Below, in pieces: positions 1-9,432 of a stretch of 64,000 nt of DNA. Position 1 is the first letter of the stretch. Each line of letters starts with the position of its first letter. Made by a program: the position numbers and the translations under genes. The notes under the pieces are model-generated. The model saw nothing but the letters and a program-made list of their open reading frames with translations, made no database searches and was not told the origin of the DNA. This DNA comes from Crocinitomicaceae bacterium (GTDB taxonomy: Bacteria; Bacteroidota; Bacteroidia; Flavobacteriales_D; Crocinitomicaceae). The DNA is taken from the NCBI GenBank assembly GCA_030830895.1, contig JAURMC010000014.1, positions 310,001-374,000 of the forward strand, read 5' to 3'.

Positions 1-76
1 CATTCAACTGCGCAAAAGCAATTTGCTTTTTCTCATCTTTCAACTTCTCAGCCCTTAGTCTTTTTCTAGCACCCAT
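1..76 (-). CDS. rplV: 50S ribosomal protein L22, N-terminal part
   Basis: The minus-strand ATG at 74-76 opens a basic reading frame (MGARKRLRAEK, then KKQIAFAQLN) that runs off the window edge after 25 codons. The MGAR-K start and the position directly after rpsS fit L22, which binds 23S rRNA and lines the exit tunnel. Only the N-terminal extension is visible, so the call rests mainly on S10-operon gene order. It lies 15 nt downstream of rpsS and is presumably in the same transcript. Confidence 0.88.
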   Translation of the reverse strand, partial: MGARKRLRAEKLKDEKKQIAFAQLN

Positions 77-91
77 GACTTAAAATTTATC

Positions 92-370
92 TTATCGTTT
101 TTTATCTTTTTTATTTCCGGCATGTCCACGGAACACTCTCGTTGGAGAGAATTCTCCCAATTTGTGACCTACCATATTCTCTGTAACAAATACAGGAATG
201 AATTTATGACCGTTATGGACTGCAAAGGTTAAACCAACGAAATCCGGTGTAATTGTTGACGCACGCGACCAAGTTTTGATTACTGCCTTGCTGTTTGAAG
301 CTTGTGCATCATCTACTCGTTTCATCAATTTGTAGTGAACAAAAGGCGGCTTTTTTAATGAACGACTCAT
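92..370 (-). CDS. rpsS: 30S ribosomal protein S19
   Basis: This 92-residue protein has the usual S19 length. It begins [15 protein letters not shown] and contains the conserved central stretch [17 protein letters not shown], followed by VHNGHKF and [11 protein letters not shown]19 pairs with S13 in the head of the small subunit near the A site. It sits between rplB (6 nt upstream) and rplV in the S10 gene cluster. Nothing unusual is seen. Confidence 0.99.
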   Translation of the reverse strand: MSRSLKKPPFVHYKLMKRVDDAQASNSKAVIKTWSRASTITPDFVGLTFAVHNGHKFIPVFVTENMVGHKLGEFSPTRVFRGHAGNKKDKKR

Positions 371-376
371 ACTACG

Positions 377-1201
377 TTATTTTTTTCTTCTTTCTATAAT
401 GAACTTATTTGAATACTTTGTTTTAGATCTAGTTTTGTATCCTTTCGCAGGCATACCATTTCTAGATCGTGGGTGACCTCCGGAATTTCTTCCTTCTCCA
501 CCACCCATTGGGTGATCCACTGGATTCATAACTACCCCGCGTACACGAGGACGTCTTCCTAACCAACGAGACCGACCTGCCTTGCCTGATCGCTCAAGGT
601 TGTGCTCTCCATTGGAAACAACTCCAATTGTAGCTATACAGGTTACGAGTACCATTCTTGTCTCACCACTTGGCATTTTAACCACCGCAAACTTACCTTC
701 CCGAGCATTCAATTGCCCATATGTTCCAGCCCCTCTAGCAATTGATCCCCCTTTACCGGGCATCAATTCAATATTATGAATCAACGTTCCTAATGGAATA
801 TCGGATAAGTACATCGCATTACCTACGTTAGGCGTTGCTGTTCTACCAGAAGTAACTGTATCTCCTACTTTCAAACCATTTGGCGCGATAATATAGCGCT
901 TCTCTCCGTCAGCGTAAAATAATAATGCAATGTTGGCCGTTCGATTCGGATCATACTCAATTGATTTAACAATTGCAGGAATATCGAACTTATTTCGCTT
1001 GAAATCAACGATTCGATACTTTTGCTTATGTCCTCCACCAATGTAACGCATTGTCATACGTCCATCATTATTACGCCCTCCAGACTTCGTTCCGCCTTTA
1101 ACAAGGCTTTTCTCTGGTTTTGAGGCGGTAATTACCGACATGTCTATCGCCACTTTATGACGTTGACCCGGAGTTGTTGGTTTAAACTTTTTAACGCTCA
1201 T
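377..1201 (-). CDS. rplB: 50S ribosomal protein L2
   Basis: At 274 residues it has full L2 length. The N-terminal RNA-binding domain carries [19 protein letters not shown] (near residues 41-59), and the C-terminal domain carries [13 protein letters not shown] with the conserved histidine of the peptidyl-transferase region, followed by a basic Arg/Lys-rich tail. L2 is needed for subunit association and for assembly of the peptidyl-transferase centre. The gene lies 7 nt after rplW and 6 nt before rpsS, so co-transcription is very likely. Confidence 0.99.
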   Translation of the reverse strand: MSVKKFKPTTPGQRHKVAIDMSVITASKPEKSLVKGGTKSGGRNNDGRMTMRYIGGGHKQKYRIVDFKRNKFDIPAIVKSIEYDPNRTANIALLFYADGEKRYIIAPNGLKVGDTVTSGRTATPNVGNAMYLSDIPLGTLIHNIELMPGKGGSIARGAGTYGQLNAREGKFAVVKMPSGETRMVLVTCIATIGVVSNGEHNLERSGKAGRSRWLGRRPRVRGVVMNPVDHPMGGGEGRNSGGHPRSRNGMPAKGYKTRSKTKYSNKFIIERRKK

Positions 1202-1208
1202 TGCTCAA

Positions 1209-1505
1209 TTAATAGTTGTTAAACAAATCAATGGTTTCACCATCTGCGATTGAAACTACAGCCTTCTTCCATTGTTTACTTCTTTGCTCAACAATGCCTT
1301 TGTTTGTAAATTTCACAGAAGATTTTCCACCGCCATAATTTTGTGTACGTACATCTGTGACGTGTACCCCGTACATTTTCTCGACAGCCAGCTTGATTTC
1401 AAGCTTATTTGCCTTTCTATCCACTTCAAAAGTAAATGCATTTCTAGCTTCGGAGGCAAAAGATGCTTTCTCAGTGATTATCGGCTTTTTAATTATTCCT
1501 TGCAT
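1209..1505 (-). CDS. rplW: 50S ribosomal protein L23
   Basis: This 98-residue protein begins MQGIIKKPIITEKASF, with the ITEK motif typical of L23, followed by FTFEVDRKANKLEIK and the flexible loop YGGGKSSVKF. L23 sits at the tunnel exit and is the docking site for trigger factor, whose gene (tig) is also in this window at 50565. It is placed between rplD and rplB as in the standard S10 operon. Confidence 0.98.
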   Translation of the reverse strand: MQGIIKKPIITEKASFASEARNAFTFEVDRKANKLEIKLAVEKMYGVHVTDVRTQNYGGGKSSVKFTNKGIVEQRSKQWKKAVVSIADGETIDLFNNY

Positions 1506-1514
1506 GATCCTGGA

Positions 1515-2141
1515 TTAATTTAAAATTTCTTCAATACGACTTATAGCCGATTGAGTTACTATAACCTTCCGGGCGTTCAATACGTCGTAGGTATTGAAGG
1601 ATTCGACCGTTACAACCTTTACTTTCTTCAAATTTCTAGAAGCCAAATAAACGTTGTCATTTTTATCTCCTAAGATTAACAGAACTTTCTGATTCTCTAA
1701 AGAGAAAGCAGAAACCATCGCAACAAAATCTTTTGTTTTGATTGCATCCATCTTTACATCTTCAAGCACCATTAAGGCATCATTCTTCATCTGGTAAGAA
1801 AATGCTGACTTTCTAGCTAATCTTTTAAGTTTGACATTTAATTTGAAGGAATAATTTCTTGGTCTTGGTCCAAAAATTCGTCCTCCACCTACACGAGTAC
1901 CGGACTTTGCACTTCCTGCTCTTGCACCCCCCGTACCCTTTTGCTTTTTAAGCTTTTTAGTTGAGCCTGCAATTTCATTTCGCTCCTTCGATTTGTGCGT
2001 ACCCTGCCGGCGATTTGCTAAATGTTGCTTAACATCTAAATATATGGCATGATTGTTTGGCTCGATACCAAAAACTTCATTAGAGAGTTTGGCTTTCGCC
2101 GAAGATGCTTTACCGCTTACGCTATAAACTTTCGCTTCCAT
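1515..2141 (-). CDS. rplD: 50S ribosomal protein L4
   Basis: This 208-residue protein contains the L4 hallmark loop near residues 50-95 (GSTKKLKKQKGTGGARAGS, then FGPRPRNYSFKLN), which reaches into the exit tunnel. Its C-terminal half has the Rossmann-like fold segments KVLLILGDKND and VVTVESFNTYDVLNA. Its ATG shares one base with the rplC stop (2141), so translational coupling is likely. In enterobacteria L4 represses its own operon; whether it does so here cannot be told from sequence. Confidence 0.98.
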   Translation of the reverse strand: MEAKVYSVSGKASSAKAKLSNEVFGIEPNNHAIYLDVKQHLANRRQGTHKSKERNEIAGSTKKLKKQKGTGGARAGSAKSGTRVGGGRIFGPRPRNYSFKLNVKLKRLARKSAFSYQMKNDALMVLEDVKMDAIKTKDFVAMVSAFSLENQKVLLILGDKNDNVYLASRNLKKVKVVTVESFNTYDVLNARKVIVTQSAISRIEEILN

Positions 2142-2755
2142 TATTTATTAATTGTTACGTAAGAATTATTCGCTCCTGGAATAGATCCTTTAATGATTAA
2201 TATATTCCGTTCTGCCAAGACCTTCAAAATTTCAAGATTTGCTTGTGTTCTTTGTTTGTTACCCATTTGTCCGGCCATCCTCATTCCTTTGAATACACGA
2301 GCCGGATATGAACAAGCTCCAATAGATCCGGGCGCACGCAAGCGGTTGTGCTGGCCATGCGTGGATTGTCCAACACCACCAAAATTGTGGCGTCTTACAA
2401 CCCCCTGAAAACCTTTACCTTTTGTAATTCCAACAACGTCCACAAACTCCCCTTCTTCAAAAATATTTACGGTTACCTCATCACCAATATTTAACTCTTC
2501 AAAACCTTTAAATTCAACCAACTTTGACTTAGGGTTAGTATTCGCTTTCTTGAAGTGCCCCTTCAATGCATTTGGGGTATTTTTTTCTTTGCGATTTCCA
2601 AAACCCAATTGAACAGCTTCGTACCCATCACGGTCGGTTGTTTTAACTTGAGTTACTACGCAGGGACCAGCTTCAACAAGCGTGCATGGCAATGATTTGC
2701 CCTCGGCACTATAAATGCTAGTCATTCCGATTTTTCGTCCAATAATTCCTGACAT
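2141..2755 (-). CDS. rplC: 50S ribosomal protein L3
   Basis: At 204 residues, this protein starts [16 protein letters not shown]. Its central loop contains [15 protein letters not shown] and [16 protein letters not shown], the region that approaches the peptidyl-transferase centre and that includes the glutamine methylated by PrmB in some bacteria. It lies 18 nt after rpsJ and overlaps the start of rplD by one base. Length and gene order are standard. Confidence 0.98.
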   Translation of the reverse strand: MSGIIGRKIGMTSIYSAEGKSLPCTLVEAGPCVVTQVKTTDRDGYEAVQLGFGNRKEKNTPNALKGHFKKANTNPKSKLVEFKGFEELNIGDEVTVNIFEEGEFVDVVGITKGKGFQGVVRRHNFGGVGQSTHGQHNRLRAPGSIGACSYPARVFKGMRMAGQMGNKQRTQANLEILKVLAERNILIIKGSIPGANNSYVTINK

Positions 2756-2773
2756 AACTAATTTAACTTTGGA

Positions 2774-3079
2774 TTATACTTTAATTTCTACATCAACGCC
2801 ACTAGGCAACTCTAATTTCATCAATGCATCTACTGTTTTAGATGAACTGCTATAAATGTCTAACAAGCGTTTGTATGCGCATAGCTCAAACTGTTCACGA
2901 GCCTTCTTATTAACGTGTGGCGAGCGCAAAACAGTGTAGATGCGTTTGTGTGTGGGCAAAGGTATTGGCCCACTCACAACGGCGCCTGTAGCTTTTACCG
3001 TCTTTACAATTTTCTCAGCAGACTTGTCCACTAAGTTGTGATCGTAAGACTTTAATTTTATTCTAATTTTCTGACTCAT
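2774..3079 (-). CDS. rpsJ: 30S ribosomal protein S10
   Basis: This 101-residue protein begins [18 protein letters not shown] and contains [20 protein letters not shown], both diagnostic of S10. In the ribosome it is a head protein of the small subunit; in other bacteria it is also NusE, a partner of NusB in antitermination. It follows fusA by 25 nt with no tuf gene in between, so the elongation factor Tu gene must lie elsewhere. This joins the str and S10 clusters in one run. Confidence 0.98.
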   Translation of the reverse strand: MSQKIRIKLKSYDHNLVDKSAEKIVKTVKATGAVVSGPIPLPTHKRIYTVLRSPHVNKKAREQFELCAYKRLLDIYSSSSKTVDALMKLELPSGVDVEIKV

Positions 3080-3104
3080 TTCTTTTCAATTTTATGCTGA
3101 AAAA

Positions 3105-5195
3105 TTACTTTGATTTTGAAATCACATCTTCTGCCACATTCTTAGGCGCAGCAGCATAGTGAGAAAACTCCATGGAAGATGTTGCACGACCGGATGTAAT
3201 TGTACGTAACTGAGTTACATAGCCAAACATTTCAGATAATGGCACATCTGCTTTTAGTACCTTCGCACCTGCTCGATCATCCATACCCGTTGGCATTCCG
3301 CGACGTCTATTCAAATCCCCTTGAACATCTCCAAAATAATCCTCTGGTGTAACTACTTCTAATTTCATAATCGGCTCAAGCAATATAGGAGAGCAAGATT
3401 TTAATGCTGCCCGGTAAGCCATTTTCGCGCACAATTCGAATGAAAGTGAGTCGGAGTCAACTGCGTGGAATGAGCCATCAATTAATTCTACTTTCATTGA
3501 TTCAAGTGGGAAACCGGCTAATACCCCATTTTTCATTGATTCGCGGAAACCTTTCTCAACAGAAGGAATAAATTCCCTTGGTATATTACCCCCTTTAATA
3601 CTGTTAATGAATTCAAGACCTTTCTTCTCAGTATTATCTTGATGTGAGATTTTAACCAAAATATCGGCAAATTTTCCACGACCACCAGTTTGTTTCTTAT
3701 AAACTTCACGATGCTCCGTAGCACCAGAAATTGCTTCCCGGTAAGCAACTTGAGGGGCCCCTTGATTAACCTCAACTTTAAATTCTCTTTTCAAACGATC
3801 AACAATTATTTCTAAGTGAAGCTCACCCATACCGGAAATGATGGTTTGACCCGTGTCCTCATCTGTATTCACACGAAATGTTGGGTCTTCTTCAGACAAT
3901 TTAGAAAGACCGATTGATAGCCGATCTGTATCCGCTTGAGTCTTCGGTTCAATTGCTAATCCAATAACTGGATCAGGAAAAACCATTGACTCGAGGATTA
4001 TCGGTGCGTTTTCAGCACACAGAGTATCCCCTGTTTTTATATCTTTAAACCCAACCACTGCACCAATATCACCAGCGCCCAATTCAGGAACTTGATTTTG
4101 CTTATTAGCATGCATTTGGAAAATACGAGAAATCCTTTCCTTATTTTCAGAACGTGTATTTAATACATACGATCCAGCATCAAGTTTTCCTGAGTAAACC
4201 CTTGTAAAACATAACCTTCCTACAAATGGGTCAGTTGCAATTTTAAATGCCAAAGCAGCAAATGGTTCATTGTAAGACGGTTTTCTTGTTACTTCCTCGT
4301 CTGTTTTAGGATTAATTCCAGTAATCGCCTCAATATCAAGAGGAGAAGGTAATATTTCCATTACCATATCCAACATTGCCTGTACACCTTTATTCTTAAA
4401 TGAAGATCCACACATCATTGGAACTACTTTACCTGAAATTGTAGCTTGACGCAACGCATTTAGAATTTCCCGCTCAGTTAATGAATTCTCGTCTTCAAAA
4501 TATTTCTCCATTAAGCTTTCGTCAAACTCAGCGACCGCCTCAAGAAGTTTTCCCCTCAATTCCCTTGCCTCATCAATGATATCAGCAGGTATATCAACTT
4601 CCTTAAATGTCATTCCAAAATCATCCTCATTCCAAACAATTCCTCGGAAATTAATTAAATCAACCACACCTCTAAAATTGTCCTCTTCCCCAATGTTGAT
4701 TTGGAGGGGTAACGCGTGGCTTCCTAACATGTCTTTAACTTGTTTACATACTTTCAGGAAATCAGCACCTTGTCGGTCCATTTTGTTCACAAAACCTATT
4801 CTTGGAACATTATAATTATTTGCCAACCTCCAATTGGTTTCGGATTGAGGCTCTACACCATCTACTGCCGAAAACAAGAAAACCAAGCCATCTAAAACGC
4901 GTAGGGAGCGATTAACTTCTACCGTAAAATCAACGTGTCCTGGGGTATCAATAATATTAACATGATATGGGGTTCCTCGATAATTCCAAGTTAAAGTAGT
5001 TGCTGCAGAGGTTATAGTTATACCTCGCTCCTGCTCTTGCTCCATCCAATCCATCGTTGCTGCACCGTCATGTACTTCACCAATCTTATGATTTACACCA
5101 CCGTAAAACAATATCCTTTCAGTAGTTGTGGTTTTCCCTGCGTCAATGTGCGCAGCGATACCAATGTTTCTCGTGAATTTAAGGTCTCTTGCCAT
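3105..5195 (-). CDS. fusA: Translation elongation factor G
   Basis: At 696 residues this is full-length EF-G, the GTPase that drives ribosomal translocation and recycling. The GTPase motifs are present: G1 AHIDAGKTT (residues 15-23), switch region [14 protein letters not shown]3 DTPGHVDF and G4 NKMDRQGAD. Later domains are seen in [18 protein letters not shown] (domain III) and in the C-terminal [20 protein letters not shown]. It starts 2 nt after the rpsG stop. This is the housekeeping copy, by its str-operon location. Confidence 0.99.
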   Translation of the reverse strand: MARDLKFTRNIGIAAHIDAGKTTTTERILFYGGVNHKIGEVHDGAATMDWMEQEQERGITITSAATTLTWNYRGTPYHVNIIDTPGHVDFTVEVNRSLRVLDGLVFLFSAVDGVEPQSETNWRLANNYNVPRIGFVNKMDRQGADFLKVCKQVKDMLGSHALPLQINIGEEDNFRGVVDLINFRGIVWNEDDFGMTFKEVDIPADIIDEARELRGKLLEAVAEFDESLMEKYFEDENSLTEREILNALRQATISGKVVPMMCGSSFKNKGVQAMLDMVMEILPSPLDIEAITGINPKTDEEVTRKPSYNEPFAALAFKIATDPFVGRLCFTRVYSGKLDAGSYVLNTRSENKERISRIFQMHANKQNQVPELGAGDIGAVVGFKDIKTGDTLCAENAPIILESMVFPDPVIGLAIEPKTQADTDRLSIGLSKLSEEDPTFRVNTDEDTGQTIISGMGELHLEIIVDRLKREFKVEVNQGAPQVAYREAISGATEHREVYKKQTGGRGKFADILVKISHQDNTEKKGLEFINSIKGGNIPREFIPSVEKGFRESMKNGVLAGFPLESMKVELIDGSFHAVDSDSLSFELCAKMAYRAALKSCSPILLEPIMKLEVVTPEDYFGDVQGDLNRRRGMPTGMDDRAGAKVLKADVPLSEMFGYVTQLRTITSGRATSSMEFSHYAAAPKNVAEDVISKSK

Positions 5196-5197
5196 GT

Positions 5198-5668
5198 TTA
5201 GAATCTAAAATGTGAAAATGCTTTGTTTGCTTCCGCCATACGTAGGGTATCTTCCTTCTTCTTGTAGGCAGCTCCCTCTTCTTTTGAGGCAGCAATGATT
5301 TCAGCTGCTAATTTTTGAGACATTGTTTTCTCGTTTCGCTTCCTTGCATAACCGATTAACCATTTCATGGCAAGTGACGCTTTTCGCTCTTCTCTTACTG
5401 GAGTAGGAATCTGAAACGTTGCACCCCCTACACGACGACTTCGAACTTCGACGCTTGGAGTTACATTTTCTATGGCTTTTTTCCATACTTCTAGGCCTGA
5501 AGTATCGTCAACCTTCTTTTCTACTAAGTCAATAGCTTCGTAGAATATTTTGAATGCCAAACTTTTCTTACCCGAATACATTAAATTATTCACAAACTTG
5601 GTAACTACCTGTTCGTTGAATTTTGGATCTGGTAGGATGGCAATTTTTTTCGCTTTTCTTCTTCTCAT
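5198..5668 (-). CDS. rpsG: 30S ribosomal protein S7
   Basis: This 156-residue protein begins [18 protein letters not shown] and contains [20 protein letters not shown] and the C-terminal [12 protein letters not shown] typical of S7. S7 nucleates assembly of the small-subunit head and contacts the E-site tRNA. It lies 32 nt after rpsL and 2 nt before fusA. S7 represses the str operon in E. coli; no homologous control site could be recognised here. Confidence 0.98.
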   Translation of the reverse strand: MRRRKAKKIAILPDPKFNEQVVTKFVNNLMYSGKKSLAFKIFYEAIDLVEKKVDDTSGLEVWKKAIENVTPSVEVRSRRVGGATFQIPTPVREERKASLAMKWLIGYARKRNEKTMSQKLAAEIIAASKEEGAAYKKKEDTLRMAEANKAFSHFRF

Positions 5669-5700
5669 CGCTTAAAAATTATCGTTGAATGTCAACTACG

Positions 5701-6078
5701 TTATTTTTGCTTAGGTCGTTTAGTACCATATTTAGAACGTCGTTGGGACCGACCCTGAACACCGGCAGTGTCCTCAGCACCTCGAACAATGTGATAACGA
5801 ACTCCTGGAAGGTCTTTTACACGACCTCCTCGCACTAAAACTAGGGAGTGTTCTTGAAGATTGTGACCTTCACCTCCGATGTAAGCATTGACTTCGCGAC
5901 CGTTTGTTAAACGAACACGAGCCACTTTACGCATGGCAGAATTAGGCTTTTTGGGAGTGGTTGTATACACACGAACACATACTCCTTTTCGTTGAGGACA
6001 TGAATCAAGTGCAGCAGACTTACTCTTCTTTACTACCGCCGTTCTTCCTTTGCGAACTAACTGTTGAATAGTTGGCAT
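5701..6078 (-). CDS. rpsL: 30S ribosomal protein S12
   Basis: This 125-residue protein begins [12 protein letters not shown] and carries [18 protein letters not shown] and [17 protein letters not shown]. Both loops keep the lysines (K43/K44 region and RVKDLPG) found in streptomycin-sensitive S12. S12 controls decoding accuracy at the A site. It is the first gene of the str-S10 run, starting 56 nt downstream of the -7 promoter element at 6134-6141. Confidence 0.99.
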   Translation of the reverse strand: MPTIQQLVRKGRTAVVKKSKSAALDSCPQRKGVCVRVYTTTPKKPNSAMRKVARVRLTNGREVNAYIGGEGHNLQEHSLVLVRGGRVKDLPGVRYHIVRGAEDTAGVQGRSQRRSKYGTKRPKQK

Positions 6079-6110
6079 AAAAATACTCTTAATTTAACAA
6101 TATATAATCT

Positions 6111-6129
6111 CCTCAAACGCTCTTTGAGG
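6111..6129 (-). promoter_or_regulatory. Hairpin in the rpsL 5' leader
   Basis: Arms CCTCAAA (6111-6117) and TTTGAGG (6123-6129) form a perfect 7-bp stem with a 5-nt loop. The hairpin lies just downstream of the predicted start of the str-S10 transcript. No T-run follows it, so it is not a terminator. It could stabilise the mRNA or bind a ribosomal protein, but this is inference. Confidence 0.5.
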
Positions 6130-6133
6130 GGTG

Positions 6134-6163
6134 CAAAGATAAGAGGTTAATTTGATTTCACAA
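6134..6163 (-). promoter_or_regulatory. Bacteroidota-type promoter of the str-S10 operon
   Basis: Read on the minus strand, TTG (6161-6163) is followed by exactly 19 nt and then TATCTTTG (6134-6141). This matches the known Bacteroidota sigma-A pattern TTG-N19-TAnnTTTG in every specified base. Transcription would start near 6128, giving a leader of about 50 nt before rpsL. The rest of the gap up to 6384 is AT-rich and shows no gene. Confidence 0.85.
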
Positions 6164-6384
6164 TAGCATTTATAAAAAACTTTGAAATTTTTGAAATAAA
6201 ACCAAGATTGAACCCAATTAATCTTTCAATGACAATATTTTCAATTTAAACGGGGAATTTATTACCTTATCTAACTATCATAATAACTCGCTAGAATTAC
6301 CTTTGACATTACATTATTTTGAATTTACTTAAGGCGCATGGGCTCTTTGTTGAGATTAAGATTTAGGCTGGTAAAATTTGCCGG

Positions 6385-8160
6385 CTAGTGAATGATATGT
6401 AGAAATCCAGCAAGTAAATACTTTGTTCTTTCTTGATCATCATACGTATACTTTTCACTATCGGGCAAAACAGTATAAAAATAAACTCCTTCTGTAAGTA
6501 GTATTCCATCTGTTGTTAACCCGTTCCAATCATTCTGATAATTCGAATTATTATAAACTAGATTTCCCCATCGGTTGAAAACTTGCAAGCGAACATTATT
6601 AAAGTCCTCCAAATGTTGAATAATAAAAACATCATTGGTTTGATCCCCGTTCAGTGTTAACACATTTGGTGCTTCCAAAGGGCATTGATTATAAACGAAA
6701 ATCGGGTTTCCCATAATAGTCTTTCCGCACTGGTCTTGAATCTCAACCGTGAATACGTTCACATTTGGTTGCAAAAATACTCCTCCAAGGTCAACCGTAT
6801 CACTATTTGGAAAAGAACCTGGGCCCCAAATGTATTGATACGGAGGGAGCCCAAAGCTTGCCGCACATCCCAACATCCCAATCTCACCGTCACTTGCGCA
6901 TACGTTTATAGAATCTGCTGCAATTAAAGATAATGGTTGGTAATCTACAAGGTTTAGAATTATAGAGGTTGTATCGAAAGTTCCATCGCATGGGTTGGGA
7001 ACAATTACGCTGAAAAATACGGTTTCCGTTGATTCTGATAAATTATCTAATAAGGCCTCAATGGTGATCGTGTCGGAAAAAACACCAATAGGTATAGTCA
7101 GTTCACTTGGAATAAATGGGTAATCCACTCCATTGGTAGCGGTACCACTTAGAGCAATCTGAACTTCTAAGTTAGTGGTTGTATCAATTCTTGAAATAAT
7201 AAATCCTGCAACTCCACAGTCTTCAACCAGTTGAGGTGGTCCGGTAATATTCACAGAAATCGGAATATCTACTTGGCAACTAACCACTCTAAACGCGAAG
7301 GTTCTGATTTTTGAATTAATCAACACCCCATTTCGGTATTCATTAACTTTCACACCTGCCACAAAGTTGCCAATATTATTTGGGGTGAATGACATCATTC
7401 CTGTTTGGGAATTTAATGTGATGGAAGAGCCCGTTCCAAAAGGTAACAGTGCTGTATACCCTACATTCCATGCAACCCCTGAATATGGCGGTGGTGACTC
7501 AGGGTTTGGCATCACATTCACTATACTGCCCCCGAGAAGTGGGTCTACCAATTCATATGTTAGGGAATCCCCGTCGGGATCAAAGGCAATGTGGTCAAAA
7601 GTTAACGTATTTTGACTACAGAGCACCAGGGGAGGATAATTGATGAAACGTGCACCTTGGTTATATTCAGGAGTTGTTGAACTACCTGGAATGAACGTTG
7701 TTAGGGTAATTCCATTATTCCCAGGATCCACTATGTTGTCGATATTATTCGCCCAACAGCATCGTTGATAACTAATATGATACCCCGTTGGATTAAATAA
7801 AAGCTGAATCGTATCTATGTAAATTCCTTTTTCAACACAAATATTATCAGGAGGGGTTACACAAGGGTCGTCATACACAATGGGTAAAACTGCGCTAGAG
7901 AACAAGGGAGCGAATTCCTCAGAATAAAAGGATCCGTTTTCATTAAAGATAGTATAAATTAAGGGATTATCATAGGCCGTTGCGCTATTACAATCTCTAT
8001 AAATTTCAAAGGTTATTTTATAAAAGCCATTTCCAAGGGAATCATAATAAATTTCTCCTCCAAGGATATGTGTAGCTAAGGACTGATTGCTTAATAAACC
8101 AATCAAAGAAAAACAAAAACCCAAAAAAAGTTTTTTTATGTTAAATTGATACCTACTCAT
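6385..8160 (-). CDS. Large secreted protein with gliding-associated (CHU_C-type) C-terminal domain
   Basis: Taking the ATG at 8158-8160 gives 591 residues starting MSRYQFNIKKLFLGF with a clear signal peptide (hydrophobic core, then NQSLA before THILGGEIYYD). The mature N-terminus has the HILGGEIYY...YRDC type seen in many Bacteroidota surface proteins. The middle (SGTATNGVDYPFIP...SESTETVFFSV) resembles a Calx-beta domain. The C-terminus, with APNVLTLNGDQTNDVF and FNRWGNLVYNN, fits the gliding-motility-associated C-terminal family used for T9SS secretion (type B). The frame is open 27 codons further upstream, but that would place charged residues before the signal peptide. It overlaps the preceding gene by 8 nt, so the two are probably co-expressed. 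Ligand and function are unknown. Confidence 0.85.
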   Translation of the reverse strand: MSRYQFNIKKLFLGFCFSLIGLLSNQSLATHILGGEIYYDSLGNGFYKITFEIYRDCNSATAYDNPLIYTIFNENGSFYSEEFAPLFSSAVLPIVYDDPCVTPPDNICVEKGIYIDTIQLLFNPTGYHISYQRCCWANNIDNIVDPGNNGITLTTFIPGSSTTPEYNQGARFINYPPLVLCSQNTLTFDHIAFDPDGDSLTYELVDPLLGGSIVNVMPNPESPPPYSGVAWNVGYTALLPFGTGSSITLNSQTGMMSFTPNNIGNFVAGVKVNEYRNGVLINSKIRTFAFRVVSCQVDIPISVNITGPPQLVEDCGVAGFIISRIDTTTNLEVQIALSGTATNGVDYPFIPSELTIPIGVFSDTITIEALLDNLSESTETVFFSVIVPNPCDGTFDTTSIILNLVDYQPLSLIAADSINVCASDGEIGMLGCAASFGLPPYQYIWGPGSFPNSDTVDLGGVFLQPNVNVFTVEIQDQCGKTIMGNPIFVYNQCPLEAPNVLTLNGDQTNDVFIIQHLEDFNNVRLQVFNRWGNLVYNNSNYQNDWNGLTTDGILLTEGVYFYTVLPDSEKYTYDDQERTKYLLAGFLHIIH

Positions 8161-9349
8161 GAATATATAATTTTTCCATTGTTCCATCTTCAAAATATAA
8201 GAATAGAATTTGGCCTGAATTTTTATCTGTAAGTCTGCCAATCCAATCAGTAATTCGAATTATTTTTTTTGAAGATTGCCAATTCATGTCAAGGATATCA
8301 CCTGTTAATATAGTTAGATTTAAGGTGACTAAACTATCACATGCATTTATATTTGAAACTGTGTCTACATATGATCCTGAGGCTGTATAAACCAAACCGT
8401 TGAATGGCCAGGTGTACGGACCCGTACTTGTTACATCAAAGGTCCCTATCAATAGTGGTTGAACCGTTATTGCCGTAATGCTCGTATCACACGTAATTCC
8501 ATCACATGCAATCAATTGAAGGTTGTATGTGCCTGGAAAATAATAACATGCTTGACCCGGATTTTGCAAAGTAGACGTTTCACCGTTACCCATATCCCAC
8601 GCAAACGTATTTGCTCCAACACTTGTATTAGTAATAGAAACGCAATCGCCTATGCAAGGTGTATCACCGGAAAGCAGATAAGAAGCAGTCACAGAAGGTT
8701 GAATTGGTGACGTAATCATTACATTATTAATAGCAAGCGAAGGGTCTGAACCAGCCCCGTCATTATCATTATGCCATTCAAATCCAATTCTTAGTGTAGA
8801 GATATTCGAACAACTGCCTGGCAACTGGGCAATAATATTACTCCAAATTCCTTGTCCTGAGGCACAAGTTGAACCTGTGTTAATAACTTGTAAAATATTC
8901 CAATTACTTCCACCATCCAAACTGTAAACTACATTACCAAAATCGGCTCCTGGCTGACCAATACCGATGTAATCAAAAGACAAATTCAAAACACCTGTAT
9001 TCATTGTGTTTATATTAGCACTTGTAAATGCGCGTTTATTTGTTGTAGCATCAATAAGTCCAAGACCACCATCTCCGGCATTATAAGTAGCTCCATTGCC
9101 TACGCACCATGCGCCTTGACAACTTATATGAAGGGTCTTATTACCGTTATTGGCAACCCCGCAATTACCGGCCGCCATCCCACCTTCTGCATCGGAAATG
9201 ACCCAGATATTTGCATCTATTCCATTAGCGCCAATAGACGTATTTAATGTCCAAGTTGCAGGATTTTCAAAATCATCTTGCCAGATGACATTTTGAGCAT
9301 AAAGAGATACTTTGACTAGAAGTAAAGTAAGGAGTAGGTTGTTTTTCAT
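8153..9349 (-). CDS. Secreted PKD-domain protein with atypical C-terminal tail
   Basis: The 398-residue product starts with a signal peptide (MKNNLLLTLLLVKVSLYAQ). Residues about 20-215 look like a beta-sandwich adhesion/lectin-like module (WQDDFENPATW, then GVLNLSFDYIG and SLAINNVMI). A PKD-like domain follows, with VSITNTSVGANTFAWDMGNG and a final YYFPGTYNLQLIACD. The last ~40 residues, with KKIIRITDWIGRLTDKN and ILFLYFEDGTMEKLYIHE, form a separate tail that is neither the usual type A nor type B sorting domain. It overlaps the following gene by 8 nt. A role on the cell surface is inferred. Confidence 0.75.
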   Translation of the reverse strand: MKNNLLLTLLLVKVSLYAQNVIWQDDFENPATWTLNTSIGANGIDANIWVISDAEGGMAAGNCGVANNGNKTLHISCQGAWCVGNGATYNAGDGGLGLIDATTNKRAFTSANINTMNTGVLNLSFDYIGIGQPGADFGNVVYSLDGGSNWNILQVINTGSTCASGQGIWSNIIAQLPGSCSNISTLRIGFEWHNDNDGAGSDPSLAINNVMITSPIQPSVTASYLLSGDTPCIGDCVSITNTSVGANTFAWDMGNGETSTLQNPGQACYYFPGTYNLQLIACDGITCDTSITAITVQPLLIGTFDVTSTGPYTWPFNGLVYTASGSYVDTVSNINACDSLVTLNLTILTGDILDMNWQSSKKIIRITDWIGRLTDKNSGQILFLYFEDGTMEKLYIHE

Positions 9350-9432
9350 GATTCAAAAATTCCTTTAAATTTAAAGCAAATTAAGGATACACAAGTTGTT
9401 GTATAATTATTACGTTTATTTTAGCAACAAAA

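Noticed and set aside
3533-3775. Minus-strand frame inside fusA and similar frames inside other long genes
   Set aside because: They lie within strongly conserved coding sequence and show no independent features, so they are antisense or frame shadows.
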